Part shown: positions 6,771 to 16,700 of the stretch, one piece after another
Layout: every line of letters starts with the position of its first letter
Position numbering within the stretch: position 1 is the stretch's first letter
Translations under genes and position numbers: made by a program
Notes under the pieces: generated by a model
What the model was told of the DNA's origin: nothing
What the model saw: only the letters and a program-made list of their open reading frames with translations
Databases searched by the model: none
Source of the DNA: Streptomyces dioscori
Lineage (GTDB): Bacteria; Actinomycetota; Actinomycetes; Streptomycetales; Streptomycetaceae
Assembly (NCBI RefSeq): GCF_003024195.1
Contig: NZ_KZ679048.1
Coordinates: forward strand, 62,001 to 126,000
DNA: 64,000 nt
Direction of reading: 5' to 3'

Positions 6771-9700
6771 CACAACCTCCTTCGTTCAAAGTTCGTTTCC
6801 AGGAGCCAGCTTGCAATTTCCATCGATTGCGAGACTGGCATCTCATATCCCCCGGCCTTGAGGATCCTTGCACAGAACGTCACGCAATTATTTGCGTCGC
6901 GGTCATGCGGCCCCAGATTGTTGTCATCCAGGAAATATTCCTGCGCCTTCTGCGCTCGCCTTGCATTCGGCAGAGGCACTCGAATGACGTCAGTGCCGCG
7001 AGAATGAGAAGCACCCCGCAGGCCAACGATGGAGTCCTCTCCCACTTGCGAGCCCGCCTCAGTGTGAATGGTTCTGCTGTTGTGCGTCACCGCGATCGAT
7101 GCGTGACCCTGTTCCATGTCCAGGTAAACATCCGCGTAGCCCGCGTCTCCACAGTTATGAACCAGGACCGGGGTTGCATCCGCCAGCACATAGTACGTGT
7201 GTACGTCCGCGACCGTCAGGTTGTGGACGGCCGCTGCCTGTGTCCAGCGCTTGACGCCGGCGATCTGGATCCTGGTGCCGGAACCGCTTTCCAGCCACTG
7301 GCCGGTTTTCAGGTCCGTCGCGTCGATCCACTCGTCGAGTTGGGGAACCCAGAAGGGATGGTTGTCCGTCGCGGTGACGGAGGCCGTCTTCGCGCCCTTC
7401 TTGCCGTCGACGTCGATCGTGACCTTGACGAGCTTCTTGGCGCCCTTGCCCTTGATCTCGGCCGTGACCAGCTTCGCCTCGACCACGCCGGTCTTCGGGT
7501 CCTTGGCAAGGACCTTGTCGCCGATGCGGACTTTCTTGATGGCCTTGGTTCTGCCGTCGGCCATCTTCACCCTGGTATTTGGCGTGAAGCTGTTGTCGCA
7601 TGAGGGAAGTTTTCGGATTTTGGCGTTGAGCGCGCTCATCGCCGATTTCCCTCTGTCCGCCGCGCCCTTCAACGCCGCGGCCTTGTCGTCCCACTTCATC
7701 CAGTTCTTGAAACTGCTGAAGAGCTTGCCGACCAAGCCGCTCACGCGCTTACCGAGGGCGATGCCCTTCTTCCAGTTCCACGGCAGGCCGTACTTGGCCG
7801 CCAGTTTTCCGACGGCTCCGCCGACCATGCTGGAGGCGATGTTCACAGCGGTGGCGCCGCAGGAACCGAGGCTGCCCGTGGTGAAACAGTCGAGGGCGTC
7901 CGTGATGCCGAGTTCGTCGGCGATGATGCTGCCGAGTTCCTTGGCCGTGGCGATCGCACGGGCCTTGGCGGCGGACGCCTTGGCAGCCGCCTCGTTGTAC
8001 TTGCGGACGGCCGTCGTGTCGCGCTGGGCCATCAGGCCGTAGCGAACGGGGTCCCGGTCGATGTAGTTCTGCAGGACCTGCGCGTTGCCGAACCCGAGGC
8101 CGCTGACCTCGTCGTAGATCATCAGCCCGGTCGGGTCCGAGAACGTGACGGGGTTGTTGTTGGCGTAGGCGTAGCCGTTGATCTGCTGCGGGTCCGAGAA
8201 GTCGATCATCGGGTCGGCCGAGACGAACCGCCCGTTCTCGGGTTCGTACTCGCGGGCCCCGATATGGGTGAGACCGGTCGCCTCGTCCACCGGTTTACCG
8301 AGGAAGCCCTTGTCGTCCACCCACGGCTTGCCCGCGGGTTCACGCGGGGTGCCGAAGGGGTCCATCCGACGGCGGGTGATCGAGCCGTTCGCCGCGTCGA
8401 CCGCCAACGACATCGTGCCGTGGTGGTCACCGGAGAGGAACTGCACACCCTTGGGGGTGCGGATCGCGATCGTCTGTCCGGCGAACCCGTAGTAGCGGGT
8501 CCCTTCCAGGGTGCGGGTGGCGGTGTTGAGCTTCAGCTCCATGCCCGGCAGGTAGAGGGTCTCTGCCCCCGGCTCCTTGCGCACCAGGCGGCTGCCGCTC
8601 GCGTCGTAGAGGAAACTGCTGGTCTCGCTGCCTTCGACCACCTTGGAGAGCTGCCCGCCGGCGCTCCACTGGAGGTCCTGGGTGTTGCCGTCGCGCACCC
8701 GTACGTCGGTCTGGCCCGCTTCGGTGTAGTCGAAGCTGTCCTGGCTGCTGACGGCAGGCGTGGTGCCGTGGGCAGGAGTGCTCTGCGTCATCGTGCTGAG
8801 CTGGTGGGGGCCGTCGGCGCCGTCACCGTAGGTGTACGTGCGGGTGGAGTCGGGCTTGCCGCCGAAGCCCTTGAGGATCTGCTTGGTCCGGTTGCCGGCC
8901 AGGTCGTAGTCGAAGGTCTGCCAGTAGGGCGCCGCGCCGCCGATCGTGGCACCGGTCGGGGCGGAGGCGCATGCGGCGTCCTTGGCGCCGGTGCCGAGCG
9001 CGTCGTTCGAAGCGTTCGTGGTGGTCCAGGCAGAGCTCAGCCGGCGCTGCCAGTCGTAGGTGAAGCACTGGACGTCGGCCGTGTTACCGGTCGGGGTGTC
9101 CGCGATCGACATGATGTTGCCGGCCGGGTCGTACGTGTAGTTGGTGTCGGCCGCGACGGAGGTGGCGCCCTCGTAGTCGACACGGGTGTTCGTCAGGCGG
9201 TTGGTGCCGCGCTCGTAGGCGTAGCTGAGCCAGGTCTTCTTGGCCGTTCCGCCGTTGCTCAGTTCCAGCTGCTGGAGCTGGGACGTGGGGGCGTAGCGGG
9301 CCGCGTTGACGTAGGAGGTGCCCAGCGAACTCGTCAGCGAGGTGGGCCGCTGGAGGTCGTCGTAGCTGGTGGTCAGGGTTTCCGCCGGGAGGCCGCCTGC
9401 GGCGGGCATCCGTACGGACTGGACGGTGCCGTCCTTGTTGTACTGCGTGCCGAACTCGTAGGTGCCCTTGAGTTCGGCGGCCTGGGAACCGGCCAGGGTG
9501 ACGCGGGTGACCGTCGGTTGGTACATGGCATCGAGCTCGGCGATGACGGAGGTCGCCTGGACGACGCCGTTCTCGTAGCGGTAGCTGCCGACGCTCCGGC
9601 CCTTGGCATTGGGGAGGGAGTCGTAGGTGTTGACCGTCAGCTTGGTCCCTGTGTCCGGCTCTCCCTCCCAGGTCGACAGGACACGGCCGAGCTTGTCGTA

Positions 9701-12700
9701 CTTGGTCGAGATCTTCTTGTTGCGTGAGTCCGTGGTGGACAGCAGGCGGTCCATCGTGTCGTACTCGAACAGGGTCTTGCCCGTGTCCGGGTCCTGCGCC
9801 CAGGCCTTGCGGCCGATCTGGTCGTATCCGTAGGACCAGACGTTGCCGGCCTGGTCCTTGACGGTGTCGGCCTGGCCGGCGGGGGTGTACGTGTAGTACA
9901 TGGACTCGAAGCCGGTGGTGGCCGTCGGCTCCGGCTTGTCACCCTGGTAGCGGCGCACCTCGACGGTGCGTCCGTGGGCGTCGGTGATGGTGGTGGTCGG
10001 CGGCGTGCCGGCGGGCGGGTCGACGTGGACGCGGTCGGCCTCGTGGCTGTAGGTCGTACGCCACTTCTCTTCGCCCGCGACCTGGAAGATGTCGGCCGTC
10101 TTGCGGCCCGCGCCGTCGTATTCGGTGCGGCTCTGGGCATCGGTGTCACCGTTCACGGCCTTGAAGACCGTGTCGGTGGGCTCACCGGTGGTGTAGTAGT
10201 CGGCGTTCGCCTTCACGATGCGGCCGACGCCGTCGTAGAAGGTGTCCGCGACCATGCGGCCGCCGCCCGGTCCCTCGGTCTGCTCCTGGCGAGGGCGCAT
10301 CAGCCCGTCGTACAGGGCGTACTCGGAGCCGTACGAGAGCCCGTCCTTCTCGATCTTCTGCGTGCGGACAGCCACCGGGGCCGTCTTGCGAACGAGATAG
10401 CTGTACTTGATGGAAGGTGTGGAATCGTCCTTGGCGCGGTCCGGCAGCCAGACGGAGGTCATGCGGCCGAGGGCGTCGTAGGCGAGGTCGGTGCGCTTGC
10501 CGTTCATGTCGACCTGCGCGGAGGGGGCACCCCAGGAGCGGACGTACTCCGTGGTCGTCGTCCACGTCAGAGGGTTCGTCTCGACCTTCTTGGTGGTCAG
10601 ACCGTCCGTCTCGGTGTACTCGATGGTGGTGTAGTTGCCCGCGGGGTCGGTGACCTTGATCGGCCGGCCGAACTTGTCGAAGTCGGCGGGCGTCGCCGCG
10701 GTGACGGTCTGATAGGTGCCCGCGGTGCCGTTGTGCGAGACCAGGCGCTCGACCTTGGTGGGGTCGCCCTTGACCGGTGGGGCGCCGAAGGCCAGACCGT
10801 CGTAGGACGTGCGGTCGTCGGAGAGGACCTGTGTCTTGCGGTCCGGGGTCCCGGCGCAGTCGACGGCGACCTTCTCCACGCGGGCGACCACGGACAGGAT
10901 GTGTGCGGTGGAGTTGTCCGCGTACGTGGTGCGGGTGCAGGTGTTGTCGGCGGAGACGCCGGTCCTGCCGTAGTCGTCGGTCTCGGTGGGCCGGCCGGTG
11001 GCGGAGTCGTAGCGCGTCGTGGTCGACGTCTCGATCCAGTCGTTGCCCTGTGCGGTGTAGGACTTCGTCGCGGCCGGCCGGACGTAGTAGGCCTTGGTGG
11101 TGCCCCAGGACTTGACCCGAGTGGCGGTGACCTTGGTCCAGGCGCTGTTGACCGTCTTGCTGATGAGCTTGTCGGCCGTGTAGGCGCCGTTGTAGGTGGC
11201 CGTTTCCAGTTCGTGGCCGGACAGCTCTTCCGCGTCGGTGTGCTCGGCTCCGACGGAGTCGGTGACCGTGCCGCCCAGGCCGCGCAGGTAGGTGTGCTCG
11301 GTGCGTGTGTCCGAGGCGCTCACCGAGCCGTCGGAGTTGGTTACGCGGACTTTCCCGTAGCCGCGCCAGTCGCTCCTGGTGCGGTACTCGTCGTCCGAGA
11401 TGCCGTCGGCCTTCTGCATCTTCCAGCCGGCGTCACCCAGGTAGGTGTACTGGTTGACCATGTCGGGCGCGCCGCCGGTGAGATCGGTCTGCACGACTTT
11501 GTCGACGAGGTACTTGTGGAACCAGTCGGTGATGGGATCGGTCTCGCCCGGCGGGTTCCACTTGACGGGGTAGCAGGCCTTGGTCGAGGCGTCGGCGGCG
11601 GGAAGGGAGCCGGCCGTGCACTCGGTATCGCGGTAGACGACATCGAGCTGGCCGCCGGTGTCGTTGTCGACGGCGGACAGCCGGAAGCGGTTCATCGCCT
11701 GGATGTTGTCGCCGGGCTTGTCGACCCGGTTGGGCAGTTGCTCGCCCAGCAGTTCGACGGAGGGCATCTCGGCGGTGCCGGAACCCGCGTGACCGGTGTG
11801 CTTGATGGTGTTGAGCCACAGCGACTTGGATCCGTCGCCGTTGTCGGTGAACAGGTGCCCCAGGTCCCAGCTGTCCACGTCGGCGTACCCGGTGCCGTAG
11901 CGGATCTGAGTGGTGACCTTGCTCAGCTTCTTGCGGGTCCAGAAGGTCGGGGAGTTCTGCCCCGCGCACTTGGTGTCGGCCTTGCAGTTCCGGTCCCACG
12001 GGACGTCGGGCCACTTCGCGGCCGTGGCGTCGGTGAGATCGCCCGGTTCGCAGTCGGCCGCTGCGGCCAGGCACCGCTCGTCCGTGGTGAAGACCACGCG
12101 TGCCGCTGCGGGCGTGCTGTACACACTGCCGGCGCGCTGCCCGTAGTCCGCGCGTTTGAGGTAACCGCCGCGGGTGTAGGACTTGCCGTTCTCCGTGGTC
12201 TTCAGACCCTGGGTGTAGTAGTTGGTCTCCTTGCCGTAGAAGTACGACATGGCGTTGCCGTGCGGGTCGACGACGTAGTCGAGGTTCCAGCGCCACGCCT
12301 GCTGACAGTGGGCGTCGGCGAGTGTCGCGTCGTAGCAGGGCTCCCCGGAGTCGTCACCGTAGACCGGTACGGTCCAGGCCGATCCGGTCTGCTCGTCGCC
12401 GCTGGCGAAGCCGGGCAGGTTGTCGAGGCCGAAGTAGTACTGGGTGCCGTCGGTGGTGGTGACACGCCAGTGCTCACCGTCGTTGTCACCGTTGGCCGCC
12501 CCGGTCAGGAGCTCGACCTTGCTGTTGTCGTCGCTGCTGATCCGCCAGGCGCCGGTCTCGTCGTCCTTGATGAGTTCACCGGAGGCGCCGCCGCCCAACT
12601 GGATGGTGGCGTTGTCGAAGGCCCAGCACTGGTCACCGTTGGTCTCGGCGTGCCCGTCGTCGGCGCAGCCCTTGTACCGGCGCTCGATGAATCCGGGCTC

Positions 12701-13678
12701 GTAGCCGAAACCCTGGCCGATCCAGGAGCCCTGGTTGTTCGTCGTGGCCACCTGGCCGTCGACGGACTGGGAGTTGTAGCCCAGGGAGACCGCCGGTCCC
12801 AGACCGCCGGGCGCGGGAGGGGTGCGCAGGGGGTAGGACCAGTTGAAGGCACCGGAGGAGTTGGAGACACTCCATTCCGAGGAAGGGGCGAGCGGGGTGG
12901 CACCGAAGCTGCCCTGATTGCCGCCGGCTGCCGCCGTGGCCGCCAGTACGGTCGCGCCCGAGGCCGCGGACCGTGCCTTCGGTCCCTGCTGTTCGGGTGC
13001 CACGGTGACGTCGGCGGCGAGAGTCCGCGCCGCGGTGCTGTTGGCGCTCTTCAGTGCCCGGGGGGTGGAGCAGCCCGCCTTCTCGGGCGTGGTGAGGACG
13101 CAGGCCGGGTACTCGGCCAGGCGCAGGCGTGACCCGTAGGAGCCGCCGTAGGCGTCGGCGAATCCGGAGTAGTCGAGAGTGACGCGCGCCGATCCCGGGT
13201 TCTTCGCCCCGTCGGAGCGGGAGACGGTGAAGGCGACTCCGTCGATCCCGGCGGCCCGGGTGGCGGCCCGGCCGAGGACCTTGGCCTGGAGGGCGGTGGC
13301 TCGTTCGGTCCTGGCCTTCGGTTTCTTGGCAGGGCCCACCCGCAGCGGCAGGCCACGCACGTCGACGGTCCTGGCGCCGAAGGACACGTCGACGCTCCTG
13401 GACGAGGGCCAGGACGCCTTGGGAACGCCGGTGACAGCGGCCTTCTCCGCGGGGTTGCTGTCGTGCGGCTTCGCTTGGAGATTCGTGCCGCGGACGGGAT
13501 CGCCCAGACCCTTCTGGACGCCGGGGCGGGCGAGCCCCTTGTCCTCGGCCAGGGCCTGAGGGACGTACTGAGGGAGGAGGCCGACGGTGAGGGCTACACC
13601 GAGGACCACGACGACACGTGATCTGGTGGCGGTTCTGCGAGCGGGTATGCGCGCGCGGAACCAGGAGGGCGTGGACAA
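6770..13678 (-). CDS. Secreted RHS/YD-repeat polymorphic toxin with Hint domain and papain-like C-terminal toxin
   Basis: This 2302-residue protein begins with a basic, hydrophobic signal sequence (to about residue 45, ending QALAED). An N-terminal beta-rich region reads like the shell of RHS proteins (NWSYPLRTPP, GQGFGYEPGFIERRYKGC). Many YD repeats follow (SYGYDQIGRK, TYTYGDGADGP), then the RHS core signature GLTHIGAREYEPENGRF and DPTGL near residue 1850. A Hint autocleavage domain runs from C2027 (SCDNSFTPNTRV) through TATDNHPFWV to VLVHNC at C2176. The remaining 126 residues are the toxin tip: GHASIAVTH and NNCVTFCARIL suggest a permuted papain/NlpC-P60-like fold with His before Cys. A TTG start has AGGAG 6 bases upstream. 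The tip's target is unknown. Confidence 0.9.
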   Translation of the reverse strand: MSTPSWFRARIPARRTATRSRVVVVLGVALTVGLLPQYVPQALAEDKGLARPGVQKGLGDPVRGTNLQAKPHDSNPAEKAAVTGVPKASWPSSRSVDVSFGARTVDVRGLPLRVGPAKKPKARTERATALQAKVLGRAATRAAGIDGVAFTVSRSDGAKNPGSARVTLDYSGFADAYGGSYGSRLRLAEYPACVLTTPEKAGCSTPRALKSANSTAARTLAADVTVAPEQQGPKARSAASGATVLAATAAAGGNQGSFGATPLAPSSEWSVSNSSGAFNWSYPLRTPPAPGGLGPAVSLGYNSQSVDGQVATTNNQGSWIGQGFGYEPGFIERRYKGCADDGHAETNGDQCWAFDNATIQLGGGASGELIKDDETGAWRISSDDNSKVELLTGAANGDNDGEHWRVTTTDGTQYYFGLDNLPGFASGDEQTGSAWTVPVYGDDSGEPCYDATLADAHCQQAWRWNLDYVVDPHGNAMSYFYGKETNYYTQGLKTTENGKSYTRGGYLKRADYGQRAGSVYSTPAAARVVFTTDERCLAAAADCEPGDLTDATAAKWPDVPWDRNCKADTKCAGQNSPTFWTRKKLSKVTTQIRYGTGYADVDSWDLGHLFTDNGDGSKSLWLNTIKHTGHAGSGTAEMPSVELLGEQLPNRVDKPGDNIQAMNRFRLSAVDNDTGGQLDVVYRDTECTAGSLPAADASTKACYPVKWNPPGETDPITDWFHKYLVDKVVQTDLTGGAPDMVNQYTYLGDAGWKMQKADGISDDEYRTRSDWRGYGKVRVTNSDGSVSASDTRTEHTYLRGLGGTVTDSVGAEHTDAEELSGHELETATYNGAYTADKLISKTVNSAWTKVTATRVKSWGTTKAYYVRPAATKSYTAQGNDWIETSTTTRYDSATGRPTETDDYGRTGVSADNTCTRTTYADNSTAHILSVVARVEKVAVDCAGTPDRKTQVLSDDRTSYDGLAFGAPPVKGDPTKVERLVSHNGTAGTYQTVTAATPADFDKFGRPIKVTDPAGNYTTIEYTETDGLTTKKVETNPLTWTTTTEYVRSWGAPSAQVDMNGKRTDLAYDALGRMTSVWLPDRAKDDSTPSIKYSYLVRKTAPVAVRTQKIEKDGLSYGSEYALYDGLMRPRQEQTEGPGGGRMVADTFYDGVGRIVKANADYYTTGEPTDTVFKAVNGDTDAQSRTEYDGAGRKTADIFQVAGEEKWRTTYSHEADRVHVDPPAGTPPTTTITDAHGRTVEVRRYQGDKPEPTATTGFESMYYTYTPAGQADTVKDQAGNVWSYGYDQIGRKAWAQDPDTGKTLFEYDTMDRLLSTTDSRNKKISTKYDKLGRVLSTWEGEPDTGTKLTVNTYDSLPNAKGRSVGSYRYENGVVQATSVIAELDAMYQPTVTRVTLAGSQAAELKGTYEFGTQYNKDGTVQSVRMPAAGGLPAETLTTSYDDLQRPTSLTSSLGTSYVNAARYAPTSQLQQLELSNGGTAKKTWLSYAYERGTNRLTNTRVDYEGATSVAADTNYTYDPAGNIMSIADTPTGNTADVQCFTYDWQRRLSSAWTTTNASNDALGTGAKDAACASAPTGATIGGAAPYWQTFDYDLAGNRTKQILKGFGGKPDSTRTYTYGDGADGPHQLSTMTQSTPAHGTTPAVSSQDSFDYTEAGQTDVRVRDGNTQDLQWSAGGQLSKVVEGSETSSFLYDASGSRLVRKEPGAETLYLPGMELKLNTATRTLEGTRYYGFAGQTIAIRTPKGVQFLSGDHHGTMSLAVDAANGSITRRRMDPFGTPREPAGKPWVDDKGFLGKPVDEATGLTHIGAREYEPENGRFVSADPMIDFSDPQQINGYAYANNNPVTFSDPTGLMIYDEVSGLGFGNAQVLQNYIDRDPVRYGLMAQRDTTAVRKYNEAAAKASAAKARAIATAKELGSIIADELGITDALDCFTTGSLGSCGATAVNIASSMVGGAVGKLAAKYGLPWNWKKGIALGKRVSGLVGKLFSSFKNWMKWDDKAAALKGAADRGKSAMSALNAKIRKLPSCDNSFTPNTRVKMADGRTKAIKKVRIGDKVLAKDPKTGVVEAKLVTAEIKGKGAKKLVKVTIDVDGKKGAKTASVTATDNHPFWVPQLDEWIDATDLKTGQWLESGSGTRIQIAGVKRWTQAAAVHNLTVADVHTYYVLADATPVLVHNCGDAGYADVYLDMEQGHASIAVTHNSRTIHTEAGSQVGEDSIVGLRGASHSRGTDVIRVPLPNARRAQKAQEYFLDDNNLGPHDRDANNCVTFCARILKAGGYEMPVSQSMEIASWLLETNFERRRL

Positions 13679-13709
13679 CTGCTGCTCCTGGAGAGAGGGG
13701 GGTGAGGGC

Positions 13710-13738
13710 CCGGGGGCACCGGGTGGAGGTGCCCCCGG
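13710..13738 (-). terminator. Hairpin in the gap between the LamG and RHS genes
   Basis: CCGGGGGCACC and its exact complement flank a 7-nt loop in the 84-bp gap between the LamG stop and the RHS start. Inside an operon, such an 11-bp GC hairpin could act as an attenuator or mRNA stabiliser that sets the ratio of the two products. The function is inferred. Confidence 0.5.
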
Positions 13739-13762
13739 AACCCGGGGCGAGGTGAGCGGCGG

Positions 13763-16700
13763 TCAGACTGTGCAGTCGGACGGTTGGGTACCGACAGAAC
13801 CGACGAGGCTGCATCCCGAGGTCAGACCGGCGATGGTCTGCACGGTGGTGGCGTCCAGCGCTCCGCGGTAGGCGCGGATCTCGTCGAGCGTGCCGGAGAA
13901 GTACTCGCCGCCTGTCGTGCCGGTGAGCTTGCGTCCGGCCTGGAGCCCGGTCGTGGAGAAGTCCCACGTGTTGCGCCAGGGGACCTGAGCGGCGTACTGG
14001 CCGTCCACGTAGAGGAGAACGTCACCGAAGGTGGCGTCGTAGACGAGGGCCAGATGGTCCCCGTCGGTGTCCGTCGACGGTGGAGCGGCGAGGGCGGTCG
14101 CCGTGCTGACGGCGGCCGCGCTCCCGTCACTGGACGTGGTCACCAGTTGCCAGCGGTTCGCGCTCTGCGAGTAACGCACGGCGACGGCTGCCGCGTTGGT
14201 GCCCGGTAGCGAGAGGACGGTCTGGTCGCGTGCCGGGGTGGACGAGGAGGGCCGGGCGCGGGTGGACAGGGTGAAACTGTCCTCAGCGGGCAGCAGGCCC
14301 TTGGGGCGGAAGGCGTAGGCGGAGGTGCCGTCCAGCGCGAGGTGTCCGTCGCCCCACATCGGTTCTGCCACCGGCTGGCAGTCGGGGTCCACGTTGATGT
14401 CGCAGCCGCTGTCGTCCGCCTGGTAGATGCCGGCGCTTCCGGCGAGGGTGAGGCCGGTGCGGTTCTCGGCCTCGGGCGAGACGCCGGCGGCCGCTTCCTC
14501 CAAAGGCCAGTAACCGAGTTGCTGGGGCGGGGTGCTGCCGACGAAGCGGCCCTCCTTCTCGGTGATGACCCGGTCGTACACCTCGACGTCGGCGATGGTG
14601 CCCTTGAAGTGGTGGATGTAGCCGTCCAGAGACAGTGAACGTCCGATCTGCAGGGCCCCTGTCGCATTCCACCGGGTTCGACGCGGCTGGATGTCCTCCT
14701 TGACGAGGTAGCCGTTGACGTACATCTTGAGCTCGCCGCGCACGTCGTCGTACACGCCGATGAGGTGGACGGGCGCGTTCTTCTTCGCGGCGACGCCCAT
14801 CACCTTCCACGAGCCCATGGTCTCCAACTCGCTGACCGGGGTGCGGAAGGACCACATCTTGGTTCCGCCGTCGTAGCCCAGCGCGAAACCGGGTTCCGCC
14901 GTGCCGTCCTGGCTGACCACGGCCATCGAGGTGTCGGGCAGCTCCGGCATGGAGACCCAGGCGGAGACGGAGAAGGACCGATCGGTGTCGACAGCCTTCT
15001 GACCGGCGTCGAGATAACCGTTCTCGGAGCCGTCGAGCGTGACACCGAACTCGTTGCTGCGTCCGGGCAGTGGCGTACCGAACGTCACTCCGGAGCCGGC
15101 GTCGGCCGCGGGTGCTCCGGCGGAACCCACGGCCTGGGTGGAACCGGCCGGGTCCCCGAGCGCCCATGCCGCCTTGGGGGCGCGGCCCTGGTTGACCAGG
15201 AAGGCGTGTCCGCGAGCCGTCTCCTGGCTGTTGCCCGCACCGTCCACGGCCATGGCCTCAAGGGTGAAGGGGCCCTCGCGGTCGGGCATGAACGAAAGGG
15301 TCACCGGTCCACCGGTGGTCGCGGGTGTCGCCGTCGACCAGCCGCTCTGCCCCGTGAAGCGGTACTTGTACTTCGTCACGTCCGCGGAGGGCGAGTCGAG
15401 GACGAAGTCACCGTAGTCGCCGACGCCGTCGTGCCAGACGTCGTCCGCCGGATAGGCGGTCGAGGTCACGACCGGTGGCTTGGGCTTCGTCGCGTCGTGG
15501 ATGAACTCGCAGCGGGTGGCACTGTCACCTGCGCTGCTCCAGGGCCCCCACTGGGAGCCGTCATATCCCTGGACCTCCCAGCCGATGACCTTGTTCGACG
15601 GGATGGTGAAGGGCGAGAAGCCGTCCCCGTCGATCTCGGTGCCCACCTTGTACGTGAACTTGGCGGCCCCGAGCTGTTCGTTGCCCTCGTAGTTGTGGGT
15701 GTTCTTGGGGCCGACCACGGCGTAGTTCGTCTTCACCGTGGTGCCCTCCGTCCAGTAGACCTTGAACTTCGCCGAGAGCTTCTCCGTGTTCCCTCCGGTG
15801 TCGCCGTGGTCGGGGTCACGGATGATCGCGGAGAGAGTGGGCACCTCGTCGGCGTAGTGGTCCTCTGCGGCGCCGTACTCGCAGGAGCCGCCGCTGGACA
15901 TGCTCAGGTGTGACATCAGCGGCTGGTAGGGCGGCCGGTTGTACTTGACCTCCAGGTGGGCGTTGCCGCAGAAGCGCTTCCAGTAGGAGAAGTCGCCGTC
16001 GTCACCGGACTTCAGCCGGAAGGTCGTGGTGTCCCATCCGCTGTCGGCCGCCTTCTGGATCGTGCTCCTGACGTCGAAGCGCACGTTCTGGTTGGTCGAC
16101 GTGCAGGAGCCGGCCGGGTTGGTGGGCGACTGGGAGGTGATGGCCTCCTTGAGCGCCGGCTGGTTGTTCCAGTTCGTACCGGAGTTGATGGCGCTGCCAC
16201 CGGAGCTGTTCACCCGCCCCAGTTCCACCGAGCGTGGTGACGTGCTGTAGGTGTGCACCATGGTGACGGCGAACTCGGCTTCGAGGATGTGCTTGCCCTC
16301 GAAGGTCCCGGTGGGAATGCCGAAGAACTGACGCTTCATGTCGCTGGTACTGGCGCACAGATAGGAGACGTCGGCAGGGCACCGGCCGACGCCTTCGTGG
16401 TCGCCGAACTTCCAGAACTCGCTGGAGGGGTAGTAGGAGGACACCATGGTCCAGCTGGTGCGGTTGGCGGTCTTCACCACCGGATCGATGAAGACCGGAT
16501 ACTCGGTGTCCTTGCCCGTCAGCAGCGCGGGGTCCGGCGTGAGGAGCAGGGCATCGGACTGCACGGCCACGTCGACGTCCGACACCCGGGCGCCGTCGGG
16601 CGGCGTGGGGTGGCCGGAATTCTCGTCGGCGTCGCCGGCGGAGGACGAAGCCCGGTCGGAGTCGTCGGTGGACTTCCGGGTCAGGAGTGCGGGCTGCTGA

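Noticed and set aside
7151-7600. Hint segment as a splicing intein
   Set aside because: It lies at the border of RHS core and toxin tip and matches the autocleaving Hint module of polymorphic toxins; no extein continuity is expected.
9974-13132. 1052-codon plus-strand open frame
   Set aside because: It lies fully antisense to the RHS gene, has no family match and owes its length to the codon bias of the opposite strand.
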